Assembly (NCBI GenBank): GCA_902567765.1
Contig: CACFNI010000009.1
Location: 1 to 35,986 of the forward strand
DNA: 35,986 bases
Direction: 5' to 3'
From: an uncultured Pelagibacteraceae bacterium
GTDB taxonomy: Bacteria; Pseudomonadota; Alphaproteobacteria; Pelagibacterales; Pelagibacteraceae
Shown here: positions 16,701-24,848 of the stretch, one piece after another
Position numbering within the stretch: the stretch's first letter is position 1
Layout of the letters: every line of letters begins with the position of its first letter
Position numbers and translations under genes: made by a program
Notes under the pieces: generated by a model
Databases searched by the model: none
Told to the model about the DNA's origin: nothing
What the model saw: only the letters and a program-made list of their open reading frames with translations

Positions 16701-17216
16701 TCTCTGTATTTCGAGGTAAAATCTATCACTTAAAATTGTAGATAATTTTTTATATAATTTTTTGATATCTTCAAACTTTCCTTTATCGAATAGTTTTCCA
16801 AATAAACCCGAGATAGAACCTGAAAAAACTATTATATCTTTTCCATTTTCTAATAGTTCAGAAATATTTAATTCAGGATCAGATATTGCGGAATTTTGCA
16901 AATAAGATTTAGAAGATAATTCTAAAATTCTTTTATAACCAGATCTATTTAGAGCTATAAGTGGAAGAAGTCCTGTCGTATTCTCGTAAGTGAAATTAAT
17001 TTGAGTTCCAATTATTGGTTGAGTTCCAGCTTTTGAAATATTTTCAGAAAATTCTAAAGATCCACATAAATTTGAAGTATCAGATAAACCAATTGAATTA
17101 ATTTTATTTTCTTTACAAAAGTCTTTTAAAGCATCAATTTTTATAGCTCCCTCACATATTGAATATTGTGTGTGAATTTTTAAATGATTGAATTTTTGAT
17201 TACTTGATTCTTGCAT
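13800..17216 (-). CDS. dnaE: DNA polymerase III alpha subunit (replicative polymerase)
   Basis: Catalytic subunit of the replicative DNA polymerase, about 1138 aa. I chose the ATG at 17214-17216 (MQESSNQKFNHLKIH), because the PHP-domain 'HLxxH' opening normally lies within about 15 residues of the start. An ATG at 17237 and a TTG at 17240 are in-frame alternatives deeper inside lolD. The N-terminal PHP domain reads HLKIHTQYS rather than HxH, so it probably lacks full metal binding, as in E. coli. The palm shows GPGRGSGAGSLVAW and PDFDIDF (two catalytic Asp, about residue 402). FNKSHAAAYG lies near 745. A clamp-binding QIDLF is near residue 912 and an OB fold follows. It overlaps the end of lolD by about 17 bp. 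Confidence 0.97.
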   Translation of the reverse strand: MQESSNQKFNHLKIHTQYSICEGAIKIDALKDFCKENKINSIGLSDTSNLCGSLEFSENISKAGTQPIIGTQINFTYENTTGLLPLIALNRSGYKRILELSSKSYLQNSAISDPELNISELLENGKDIIVFSGSISGLFGKLFDKGKFEDIKKLYKKLSTILSDRFYLEIQRHGDKNEIEFEKYNLKISTELKIPIIATNEVFYIHKDMYDAHDALICIGNKTYINDKNRLKYSNQHYFKSHDEMSELFSDLPEALQNNYNLPYRCSFRPEESDPVLPNISSNKEGDADQILLKESAEGLQAKFLKYFKVQKIDLSKNDKFNEYKERLDHELKIITEMKYASYFLIVSDYIKWAKKNDIPVGPGRGSGAGSLVAWCLSITDVDPIKFNLIFERFLNPDRISMPDFDIDFCEEKRDLVFKYLNSKYKNGVAHIITFGKLKARMVIRDVGRVIGLPYGFVDSISKMIPFDPSRPQNLTQCINNEPRLQKLIKEDVRVKKLTDLSLKLEGLNRNVATHAAGVVIADKNLTEEVPLYKDSSSNLLLPSTQFDMYSAEKAGLIKFDFLGLKTLTVINKTQKLVNKKDKNFKIENIKYDDQKVYDLLSNGNTVGIFQLESAGMREALIKMQPNHLEDIIALVALYRPGPMSNIPIYNDCKHGKQKPDYLHPYLEEILKPTYGVIIYQEQVMQIAQKLSGFTAGQADILRKAMGKKKRAELEKQKEKFIDGAVKNGIKKDVAAGIFLKIEPFAEYGFNKSHAAAYGIISYQTAYLKTHYPNEFFSASMSMDISSQNKLSEFYEELKRLSIKIIRPDINRCYADFRSDDKNFYYALGGIKNVGFEAVSNIVKEREKNGEFLSINDFINRVNPKDINKLQLEGLVKSGAFDSINNNRQSIFDSIPKLIQKSKNIFDNKIANQIDLFNSNGISEENFVMAKEDWKFEERLTKEFEAVGFYISDHPLNQFKDIYLDYKIMNYNNFGSNNDIKECNIAATILKLQERKTSKGTPYAVIKLTDFSGVFELFIFSDLLELNRNILIEGNSVLMTLNKNLTEDENRFKRTNVKKIISLKEIYNKPISEIEFQITKQEQMKQISELVKNKGNTDVKIKFNNGKEELVFKLKNKRFVDRKLLNIIKNQDILTTIQ

Positions 17217-17886
17217 TGATGGTCTTAATATTACCATCAACCATTTCTAGTTTGCAATCTGCCTTATTAGCAAAATATCTATTATGAGTTGCATAAATAA
17301 TTATTCTGTTTGAATTTTTGAGTTTATATAAAACATTAAATACTTCCTTTGCAGTAGTTTGGTCCAAACTACCTGTTGGTTCATCTGCAAGTATTATTTG
17401 TGGCTTATTAATTAAAGCTCTTGCAATTGCAACTCTTTGAGTTTCACCGCCTGATAATTCTGAGGGATAATGATTTATTCTATCAATTAGACCCATTTTT
17501 TTAATAATGTTCTTTGCAGCTTCGACTGCTTTTTTTTTGTTATTTATTAAAGATAATTTAGCGAGATAAATATTTTCTAGAGCTGTAAAGTCTGGAAGTA
17601 AATTATTCTGTTGATAAACAATCCCTATTTTTTCAGCTCTAATTCTGTCATTCGTTGAAGAGTTTAAAAAATTTACATTGTTTCCATTAAATGAGATAAA
17701 TCCTGAACTAGGTTTGTCAATTAAAGATAGTATATTTAATAATGTAGATTTTCCTGAACCAGAAGGACCAACTATCGAATACATATTTCCTAAACTAAAT
17801 TTAAAGCTAATTTTTTTAAGAACATTAATCTTTTTACTTGTTATGAAAGATTTAGATATTTTATTAAGTGTAATTAAATTATTCAT
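17200..17886 (-). CDS. lolD: Lipoprotein-releasing ABC transporter ATPase LolD
   Basis: ATPase of the LolCDE (or LolFD-type) machine, which extracts outer-membrane lipoproteins from the inner membrane and passes them to LolA. It is 228 aa, the normal length. Walker A GPSGSGKST is at residues 40-48, the signature LSGGETQRVAIARAL starts at 144, Walker B IILADEPTGSLD at 164-175, and the H-loop is in IIYATHNRY. LSGGE followed by Thr-Gln-Arg and the 'GSLD' D-loop place it in the MacB/LolD group. It overlaps lolC/E by 8 bp, which supports a joint function, and its 3' end overlaps the dnaE start. Confidence 0.93.
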   Translation of the reverse strand: MNNLITLNKISKSFITSKKINVLKKISFKFSLGNMYSIVGPSGSGKSTLLNILSLIDKPSSGFISFNGNNVNFLNSSTNDRIRAEKIGIVYQQNNLLPDFTALENIYLAKLSLINNKKKAVEAAKNIIKKMGLIDRINHYPSELSGGETQRVAIARALINKPQIILADEPTGSLDQTTAKEVFNVLYKLKNSNRIIIYATHNRYFANKADCKLEMVDGNIKTINARIK

Positions 17887-19111
17887 ATTTCAAGGATTTT
17901 ACTGGATCAAGTTTTGAAGCTTTTATGGCAGGAAAAATAGATACTAAAATTGTTATTAGTATTGAACAAATTGATATTATGAAAATTGAATAAAAATTAA
18001 TTTCTGATGGCATTGTACTCAAGAAATAAATTTCTTCTGGAAACAAACTAATATTAAATATTGTACTTAAAAAAACTCTAACTTTTTCTATATAAATAGA
18101 AAATAAAATACCTAAAAATATTCCAAATAATGTTGCGGATGTACCTATAATAACACCTATTAAAAAAAATATTTTAGTTATTGATTTATTCAAAACACCA
18201 ATAGACTTTAAAATCGCAACTTCACGTGTTTTATTTTTTACTAAAATAGTCAAACCGGAGATAATATTAAATGCAGCAACAATAATAATTAGGGATAATA
18301 TTATAAACATTACATTACGTTCGACTTTTAGAGCCAAAAATAATGATTTATTCATATCTGACCAAGAATAAACAAATTCATCCTCAAAAATAGACTGAAC
18401 TATTGTCTTATTTTTTTCTATGTCTGACGGATCTTTTAAATATATTTCTAATTTTCTAGAACTAGAATTTAAATCAAAAAAATCTTCTAAGTTATTCAGA
18501 TTTACAAATGCAACACTTTGATCAAATTCAGCGAGTCCGCTTTCAAATAATGAATTTATTGTAAAAGTTTGTTGTTTAGGAAGGTTGCCAATTATTGTTT
18601 CGATTCCAGCAGAAGACATTATTGAAACTTTATCTCCAATTTTGAGATTAAGGGCAAAACTAAGCTCTTTACCTATAGAAATATTATTTTTTGTTAAATC
18701 AGTTTTTTTTCCAACAAAGTTTTCTTTTTTAATAATTTGCAATTTTGGAAAATCTTCCCTTTCATATCCTCTTAAAACTATACCTTTTGTGAAGTCTTTA
18801 TTCATCAGTATAGCCTCACCATCATTACTAAAAATTAAATCTTTAGAAATAAATTTTAATTTGTCGTCATTAATTTTTTTTTTATCTATTTGGTTTGCAA
18901 ATGGGTCAACTACAATATGTGCGTTAAAACCTATTATTTTATTTATCAACTCAGTTCTGAAACCGTTCATTACTGACATTACAATAATCAAAACTGCAAC
19001 ACCCAAACTTATTCCAATAAATGAAAAAATAGATATAACATTTAAAAAACCATCTTTTTTTCTGGTTTTTAAATATCTAAAAGTAATTTCTTTTTCTAAT
19101 ACAGAAATCAA
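17879..19111 (-). CDS. lolC: Lipoprotein-releasing ABC transporter permease LolC/LolE
   Basis: Membrane subunit of the lipoprotein exporter; 410 aa. Topology is as expected for this MacB-like family: one membrane segment near residues 22-46 (FSFIGISLGVAVLIIVMSVM), a large periplasmic domain (about 47-260), then three more segments near 265-290, 315-345 and 375-400. It ends in DPVKSLKYE, typical for LolC/E. Only one permease gene is present with lolD, so the transporter probably uses a homodimer (the single-permease 'LolF' arrangement seen outside gammaproteobacteria); C versus E cannot be told apart. The start is TTG at 19109-19111, which overlaps the proS TGA. The next ATG would remove the first membrane segment, so the TTG is preferred. 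Confidence 0.92.
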   Translation of the reverse strand: MISVLEKEITFRYLKTRKKDGFLNVISIFSFIGISLGVAVLIIVMSVMNGFRTELINKIIGFNAHIVVDPFANQIDKKKINDDKLKFISKDLIFSNDGEAILMNKDFTKGIVLRGYEREDFPKLQIIKKENFVGKKTDLTKNNISIGKELSFALNLKIGDKVSIMSSAGIETIIGNLPKQQTFTINSLFESGLAEFDQSVAFVNLNNLEDFFDLNSSSRKLEIYLKDPSDIEKNKTIVQSIFEDEFVYSWSDMNKSLFLALKVERNVMFIILSLIIIVAAFNIISGLTILVKNKTREVAILKSIGVLNKSITKIFFLIGVIIGTSATLFGIFLGILFSIYIEKVRVFLSTIFNISLFPEEIYFLSTMPSEINFYSIFIISICSILITILVSIFPAIKASKLDPVKSLKYE

Positions 19112-20442
19112 ATTTTTTCTTTTTGTTTAGTTATTAATTCTGATATTTGGCTAATTGATAAAATCTGGGCATCTTTACCGATCTCTTTAAACTCAAAACT
19201 GTCTCCCTCAGATTTCTTGCCAATAATTATTTGATAAGGAACGCCAATTAAATTAAATTTTTTCATTTTAGATGAAATATTTTCATCAGTATCATCAATA
19301 ATTGTGTCAATTTTTTTACTCTCAAACAATTTAAATACTTTTTCTGCCTTATCTAAATTTGAAGTGTCATTTTTCGTTATCATTGGTATTATTGCTAGTT
19401 CATAAGGAGCAACACAGAATGGCCATTTCATTATTTCCCCTTTTTCATCATATTTAGCCTCGATAATCGCGCCAACTAATCTTGAAACTCCAACTCCATA
19501 AGATCCCATTTTAACAAAATCTTTTTTTCCACCTGGAAGATCTACTGATGCATTTAATGGTTTAGAATATTTGTCTCCAAAATAAAAAATATGACCAACC
19601 TCTATTCCTTTGGTTATTAATCTATTTTCTAAGGTGACTTTATCTTCAAATTCTTTTTTATCAAATTTCTCGTCAGTCACTGAATAAAAAGCTTCATACC
19701 TTTTTCTTAAATCATCTAAAGAATCTTTTTCTAAAGTTGTATTGTCATAATTTACTTCGAAAATTCTTTTGTCAGAAAAAATCTTACTTTCACCAGTTTC
19801 AGCTAAAATGATGAACTCATGAGAAAGATTTCCACCAATAGGTCCTGTATCAGCAGCCATTGGTATTGCTGTTAAATCTAATCGTTTAAAAGTTCGCAAA
19901 TAAGATAAGAAAAATTTATTGTATGAATATAGTGCCTCATTATCATTTATATCAAATGAGTAAGCATCTTTCATATAAAACTCTCTACAACGCATAATTC
20001 CAAATCTTGGTCTTAGTTCATCTCTAAATTTCCATTGAATGTGATACAATAGCTGTGGAAGAGATTTATAAGATTTTATGTTGGACCTAAATATATCAGT
20101 TATTAATTCCTCGTTAGTTGGACCGTATAACATTTCTCTATTTTGACGATCTTTAATTCTTAACATTTCATCTCCATAATCATCATAACGGCCACTTTCT
20201 TTCCAAATTTCACTTGATTGAATTGTCGGCATTAAAATTTCCTGGGCACCAATTTTATTCTGTTCCTCACGAACAATTTTCTCAATTTTTTTCATAACTT
20301 TAAATCCAATTGGTAACCATGAATATATGCCTGCTGATGACTGTTTTATCATTCCTACTCTAAGCATTAACTTATGTGACTTTATTTTTGCTTCTGTAGG
20401 GTTATTTTTTAAAATTGGTATAAAAGCTTTGGATATGTACAT
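19108..20442 (-). CDS. proS: Prolyl-tRNA synthetase (short, alphaproteobacterial type)
   Basis: Class II synthetase that charges tRNA-Pro. At 444 aa it is the short type that lacks the roughly 180-aa editing insertion of E. coli ProS. SSAGIYSWLPIGFKVMKKI (residues 34-52) and the motif-2 area EMLYGPTNEEL are characteristic, followed by FRDELRPRFGIMRCREFYMKDAY, here split for length. The C-terminal anticodon-binding domain starts near the FCVAPYELAIIP segment. The position between rnj and lolC/E matches other alphaproteobacteria. Editing of mischarged Ala-tRNA-Pro would need a free-standing factor, not visible here. The stop overlaps the lolC/E start. Confidence 0.96.
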   Translation of the reverse strand: MYISKAFIPILKNNPTEAKIKSHKLMLRVGMIKQSSAGIYSWLPIGFKVMKKIEKIVREEQNKIGAQEILMPTIQSSEIWKESGRYDDYGDEMLRIKDRQNREMLYGPTNEELITDIFRSNIKSYKSLPQLLYHIQWKFRDELRPRFGIMRCREFYMKDAYSFDINDNEALYSYNKFFLSYLRTFKRLDLTAIPMAADTGPIGGNLSHEFIILAETGESKIFSDKRIFEVNYDNTTLEKDSLDDLRKRYEAFYSVTDEKFDKKEFEDKVTLENRLITKGIEVGHIFYFGDKYSKPLNASVDLPGGKKDFVKMGSYGVGVSRLVGAIIEAKYDEKGEIMKWPFCVAPYELAIIPMITKNDTSNLDKAEKVFKLFESKKIDTIIDDTDENISSKMKKFNLIGVPYQIIIGKKSEGDSFEFKEIGKDAQILSISQISELITKQKEKI

Positions 20443-20477
20443 TTAAGTTATTATGTTTCTTAAATTAGAATATTCAA

Positions 20478-22136
20478 TTAAATTCTCACTAAGTTTATGT
20501 TGGTAAAAGGTTTTTTACCCGTTTTTTCTTTGGAATATTTTCTACATACTATTTTAAGAGCATCAATAAGATTCGTTTCTTGTTTTTTATTGCTCAATGA
20601 AAAGGTTTTTGTAGTGCTCTCAATTTGATCTTCTAGACCATTTACAAACTCATCTTTTTGACTTATTGGCAAACCTCTAAAAGTTAAAATTGGTCTTTGA
20701 TGAATATTTCCTTTTGGTGTTACTAATATAGTTAATTCTATATATCCGTTATTACTTAAATTTTTTCTATCTTTTATTGATTGAGAACTTTCGTCAACAC
20801 TAACACTTCCATCAAGATAAAGCCTTCCGCTCGGAGCCTTATCGTAAATTTCAGGTGTTTTGCCTGGTGATAATTTTACTATGTCTCCATTTTCTACTTG
20901 TATTGGATATGGTACCTGCATCTCTTTAGCAAAATTTACATGCTCTATCATATGTCTATGTTCTCCATGAACAGGAATTATACATTTTGGTTTGACCCAG
21001 TTGTACATATCTTTTAAATCTTCTCTATTTGGATGTCCTGAAACGTGAACAAATTCACTATCTTCTGAAATAACTTCAATTTCATCTTTTACTAACTGAT
21101 TATGTAATTTGTATAATTTTTTTTCGTTTCCTGGAATTATTTTTGATGAAAATATAACAGCATCGCCTTTTTCAAGAAAAATATCAGGATGGGTCGATGC
21201 CGAAATTCTTGACATTGCCCCCATAGGTTCGCCTTGGCTGCCTGTACACAAATAAACAATTTTTTCTCTTGAAAAACTTTTTGCGTCTCTTGGATCTATA
21301 GGTTCAATTATATTTTTTAAATAACCACACTGTCTTGCTGCTTTATAAATTCTATGCATCGATCTACCTACTAGTGATATTTGTCTTCCAGTTTTTTCTG
21401 CACAATAAAAAACTGTTTCCATACGGGCTACATTTGATGCAAATGAAGTTACTACAATTCTTTTTTTAAGCCTACTCATTATGTTATACAAGCTTTTTCT
21501 CACATCTTGCTCCGAACCTGATCTTCCTTCGCTAAAAACATTTGTGGAGTCACATATCATTGCTAAAACTCCTTCTTTGCCAATTTCCTTAAGTCTTTCT
21601 GAATTAATTTTTCCACCTATAAGAGGATTTGGATCTACCTTCCAATCACCGGTATGTAATACCGTTCCTCCTGGAGTTTTTATTCTTAAACCATTTGGTT
21701 CTAAAATTGAGTGAGTTAAAGTAATATATTCTATTTCAAATGGATCTAAATTAACTGTCCCATTTAGATCAACAATGTTCAATTTATCTGTTATATCAAT
21801 ATTTTTTTCTTTAAACTTTTCTTTTATTAGTAATGATGTAAATGGTGTTGCAAAAATTTTACATTTAAGTTTAGGCCATAAATGTGCAATTGCACCAATA
21901 TGATCTTCGTGAGCATGAGTAAGTACAATTCCTAAAAGGCTATCCTTTCTATCAACAATAAAACCAGGATCAGCGTAAATTAGATCAATACCAGGTAGAC
22001 TATCATCTGCAAATGTAACACCTATATCTACTATTATCCATTTATGCTCTGAAGGTTTTCCGTAGGCAAAAAGGTTCATATTCATACCAATTTCGCCTGA
22101 GCCTCCTAATGGACAAAATAAAAATTCTTCTTTCAT
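20478..22136 (-). CDS. rnj: Ribonuclease J
   Basis: Metallo-beta-lactamase/beta-CASP ribonuclease that processes and degrades RNA with endo- and 5'-3' exonuclease activity. It is 552 aa, the normal length. The signature zinc-binding motif HAHEDH is at residues 74-79, preceded by PLGGSGEIGMNMN (9-21). The beta-CASP part contains SGHPNREDL and PVHGEHRHM. The C-terminal part (about 450-552) ends in KKPFTNINLVRI. It overlaps coaX by 4 bp (ATGA) and is followed by a 35-bp gap before proS. Alphaproteobacteria often keep RNase J at this site, with a small DUF1467 gene before proS that is absent here. Confidence 0.95.
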   Translation of the reverse strand: MKEEFLFCPLGGSGEIGMNMNLFAYGKPSEHKWIIVDIGVTFADDSLPGIDLIYADPGFIVDRKDSLLGIVLTHAHEDHIGAIAHLWPKLKCKIFATPFTSLLIKEKFKEKNIDITDKLNIVDLNGTVNLDPFEIEYITLTHSILEPNGLRIKTPGGTVLHTGDWKVDPNPLIGGKINSERLKEIGKEGVLAMICDSTNVFSEGRSGSEQDVRKSLYNIMSRLKKRIVVTSFASNVARMETVFYCAEKTGRQISLVGRSMHRIYKAARQCGYLKNIIEPIDPRDAKSFSREKIVYLCTGSQGEPMGAMSRISASTHPDIFLEKGDAVIFSSKIIPGNEKKLYKLHNQLVKDEIEVISEDSEFVHVSGHPNREDLKDMYNWVKPKCIIPVHGEHRHMIEHVNFAKEMQVPYPIQVENGDIVKLSPGKTPEIYDKAPSGRLYLDGSVSVDESSQSIKDRKNLSNNGYIELTILVTPKGNIHQRPILTFRGLPISQKDEFVNGLEDQIESTTKTFSLSNKKQETNLIDALKIVCRKYSKEKTGKKPFTNINLVRI

Positions 22137-22885
22137 TTATTCTTGATTAGTTTAGTGGCTTTAATTAGTCCATTTATAGTTATATCTTTATTTACTACAA
22201 CCTTTGTATTTAATGCATTTTTAAACAAATGAGCGTAACCTCCAGTAAGAACTATTTTAAATGTTTTTTTTGTTTCTTTTTTAATTAAACCTATAATATT
22301 GTCAATTAGACCTGTGTACCCCCAAAAAAATCCTGATCTAACAGCAAAAATCGTATTTTTTCCAATTACTTTATTTGTTTTTTTTAAATTAAGATTTGGG
22401 ATTAGCGTAGCTTTATCGATTAAAGTTTTCAAAGACAAATTAACACCTGGGGCTATTACACCACCATGATAAACGTTTTTAACAAGCACATCAAAAGTAG
22501 TTGCAGTTCCAAAATCTAAAATAATATAATTTAATCTACTGTTCGAAAGGCTTATAGCATTAGCTAATCTATCGGAGCCAATTTGTTTTTTATTGACCCT
22601 TATTGTAACTAGAGATTTTAATGGAAGTTTTTTAAGTTCATAACAATTTATTTTATATACATTTTTAAAAAAAATTTTAATAAATTTAAATGATTTTGGA
22701 ACTACACTAGAAAATAAACATTTTTTAAATTTATCTTTATTTGAATTACTTATTTTTATAGATTTTTTCAAAGTATTAAAATTAATATTTTTTGTTTTAA
22801 TATTTATTTTTTTAAAAATTTTTTTTTTTGAATTTACAAAACAAATTTTAGTTTCAGTATTTCCTATATCACCTACAATAATCAT
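22133..22885 (-). CDS. coaX: Type III pantothenate kinase
   Basis: Phosphorylates pantothenate to 4'-phosphopantothenate, the first step of coenzyme A synthesis. The 250-aa protein has the ASKHA fold of the CoaX family. The phosphate-binding DIGNTETK is at residues 6-13. KQIGSDRLANAI lies near 100-111 and DFGTATTFDV, with its conserved Asp, near 123-132. GGVIAPGVNLSLKTL is the typical CoaX loop and LTGGYA the C-terminal motif. The neighbouring biotin ligase gene birA is a common partner of coaX (the two are even fused in some bacteria). It overlaps birA and rnj by 4 bp each. The type III enzyme needs a monovalent cation and is not inhibited by CoA, so feedback control differs from E. coli CoaA. 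Confidence 0.94.
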   Translation of the reverse strand: MIIVGDIGNTETKICFVNSKKKIFKKINIKTKNINFNTLKKSIKISNSNKDKFKKCLFSSVVPKSFKFIKIFFKNVYKINCYELKKLPLKSLVTIRVNKKQIGSDRLANAISLSNSRLNYIILDFGTATTFDVLVKNVYHGGVIAPGVNLSLKTLIDKATLIPNLNLKKTNKVIGKNTIFAVRSGFFWGYTGLIDNIIGLIKKETKKTFKIVLTGGYAHLFKNALNTKVVVNKDITINGLIKATKLIKNK

Positions 22886-23433
22886 ATAATTTTACTTGGG
22901 GAACGTGAATTAAATCTTATAATAAACGTTTCATACATTTTTCTTAATCTATCAATTATTTGTTTTTTATTTATTTTCTTTTTTAAAACATTTTCCAAAT
23001 TGGTTGAGGGATAATCTTTTATATCTGGATTTTTAACTAAATTAATTCCAACACCTATCAATAAAAATTTCTTTTCACCTTTTTGAATTATTTCCTGAAG
23101 TATTCCTGATATTTTACTTTTGTTTATAAATAAATCATTAGGATGTTTTATTTTAATCTCTTTTTTATAATAACGTGATAAAAGCTTTTTAATTAATTTA
23201 CAGTTCGTATATGTTAATTTTTTTATACAAATATTTTTTCTTCTTATGTTAAAAAATATTGTAACAAATAAATTTCCTTTATAGGAAATCCATTTTCTTC
23301 CGTACCTTCCTCTTCCTTTTTTTTGATAATCTGCAATTACCATTCCGGAGTTATTGTTAGATGTTTTAATTATTTTGATAGCTAAATCATTTGTGCTATT
23401 TACCGTTTTATAATTAAATTTCTTCAATTTCAT
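22882..23433 (-). CDS. birA: Biotin-[acetyl-CoA carboxylase] ligase (minimal BirA)
   Basis: Attaches biotin to the biotin carboxyl carrier protein of acetyl-CoA carboxylase. At 183 aa it is much shorter than E. coli BirA (321 aa). It has no N-terminal helix-turn-helix and little or none of the C-terminal SH3-like domain, so it can only be a catalytic enzyme and not a biotin repressor. The biotinyl-AMP-binding loop GRGRYGRKW is at residues 40-48. The usual KWPND is KHPND at 96-100 (Trp replaced by His). KSKISGILQE contains the likely catalytic Lys (K107). LIGVGINL follows. It lies between nuoN (TAATG overlap) and coaX, the conserved alphaproteobacterial order. Confidence 0.93.
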   Translation of the reverse strand: MKLKKFNYKTVNSTNDLAIKIIKTSNNNSGMVIADYQKKGRGRYGRKWISYKGNLFVTIFFNIRRKNICIKKLTYTNCKLIKKLLSRYYKKEIKIKHPNDLFINKSKISGILQEIIQKGEKKFLLIGVGINLVKNPDIKDYPSTNLENVLKKKINKKQIIDRLRKMYETFIIRFNSRSPSKII

Positions 23434-24848
23434 TAAATTATATTAATTTGCGATACTATATTTAATAATTTGCTTGGATATATAAAGTAAAACAAGATTA
23501 GTGTTGTCGATAAAGTTAAAGTTAATTTTAATCCTAAATTATAGTCTTTATCATATTTTTCTTTTTCTAAATCAAAATACATAATTTTTATTATTCTTAA
23601 ATAATAAAATGCTGCAATAACGGTCGTTAAGAGTCCTATTATAGCCAGGTAATACATTGATTGATCTAGCACGGCTTTGAATATGTAAAACTTTGCAAAA
23701 AATCCAGCTAAAGGTGGAATACCTGCCAAAGAGAACAATATTATCATCAATGAAAGTGAAATTAATGGATGATTCTTTGATAATCCTGACAAATCATCTA
23801 TGTTCTCAAAATATGTATTGTTTCTTTTTAACATAAATAAACAACTAAAAAATCCTAAGTTCATTACAAGATATATTGAAATGTATAAAACTGAGCTCTG
23901 AATTCCTTGATTTGTTCCAACACATAAACCTGCCAAAGCATATCCCATATGTCCAATTGAGCTATAAGCTATAAGTCTTTTGAGATTTTTTTGACCAATT
24001 GCAGCAACGGCACCAAAAATCATTGATGCTATAGATAAAAAAATTATTATTAATTGCCATTGATCAATAACGTTAACAAATGGGACATATAAAAATCTTA
24101 TAATAACTGTTAATGCAGCTACTTTTGGGGCAACTGCAAAAAATAAAGTAACAGATGTAGGAGAACCCTCATAAACATCAGGTGCCCACATATGAAAAGG
24201 AACTGCTGAAATTTTAAAAGCTAAACCTACTAAAATAAAAACTATTCCAAAAGTCAATCCATACTGATCATTATTCATTAAAATAGATATTTGGTCAAAA
24301 TTAGTTGTTCCTGAAAAACCATAAATTAGCGAACATCCATAAAGTAGAAGCCCAGAGGATAAAGCGCTCAGAACAAAATATTTAAGACCTGCTTCTGATG
24401 ATTTAATTTGATCTCTGTTAAATGCAGCCAAAACATATAAAGATAAAGATTGTAGCTCAAGACCAATATAAAAAACTATTAAATCGTTTGAACTTATCAT
24501 GACCATCATTCCAAGAATTGAGCATAAAATCAAGATGGGATATTCAATATTAAATAATTTATAAATTTTTAAAAACTTAGATGATGTAATTAAAACAAAA
24601 ATACCTGACAAAATTGTTAAGATTTTCATATATGAAGACATATAGTCAATTTTGTAACTTCCATTGAAGAGATCTAAATTTGTATTCATAGGATAGCCAA
24701 AAATTAAAATTAATGTACCAATAAGCGTTATTACAGATAAGCTAATAATTAGATTAGAGCTTTTTTTTTTAAAAACACCAAGAATTAACAAAAACATAAT
24801 TGAAAGAGAAATGAATATCTCTGGATAAATAAAATTAAGCTTATCCAT
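23433..24848 (-). CDS. nuoN: NADH-quinone oxidoreductase subunit N
   Basis: Antiporter-like proton-pumping membrane subunit of complex I. I take the ATG at 24846-24848 (471 aa, MDKLNFIYPEIF) as start, because it overlaps the nuoM stop. A TTG four codons earlier is in frame but less likely. About 13-14 membrane segments span the sequence. Conserved charged positions include the Glu in ELQSLSLYVLAAF, the Lys in the LKYFVLSA segment and the Lys in KISAVPFHMWAPDVYEG, typical of NuoN. It is the last of the nuo genes and is followed directly by birA. Confidence 0.96.
   Translation of the reverse strand: MDKLNFIYPEIFISLSIMFLLILGVFKKKSSNLIISLSVITLIGTLILIFGYPMNTNLDLFNGSYKIDYMSSYMKILTILSGIFVLITSSKFLKIYKLFNIEYPILILCSILGMMVMISSNDLIVFYIGLELQSLSLYVLAAFNRDQIKSSEAGLKYFVLSALSSGLLLYGCSLIYGFSGTTNFDQISILMNNDQYGLTFGIVFILVGLAFKISAVPFHMWAPDVYEGSPTSVTLFFAVAPKVAALTVIIRFLYVPFVNVIDQWQLIIIFLSIASMIFGAVAAIGQKNLKRLIAYSSIGHMGYALAGLCVGTNQGIQSSVLYISIYLVMNLGFFSCLFMLKRNNTYFENIDDLSGLSKNHPLISLSLMIILFSLAGIPPLAGFFAKFYIFKAVLDQSMYYLAIIGLLTTVIAAFYYLRIIKIMYFDLEKEKYDKDYNLGLKLTLTLSTTLILFYFIYPSKLLNIVSQINII

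Noticed and set aside
18585..19130. A 181-codon open frame on the + strand across lolC/E
   Set aside because: It is the antisense shadow of a membrane protein gene, which commonly gives hydrophobic-looking reverse frames. No independent start or family match is visible.
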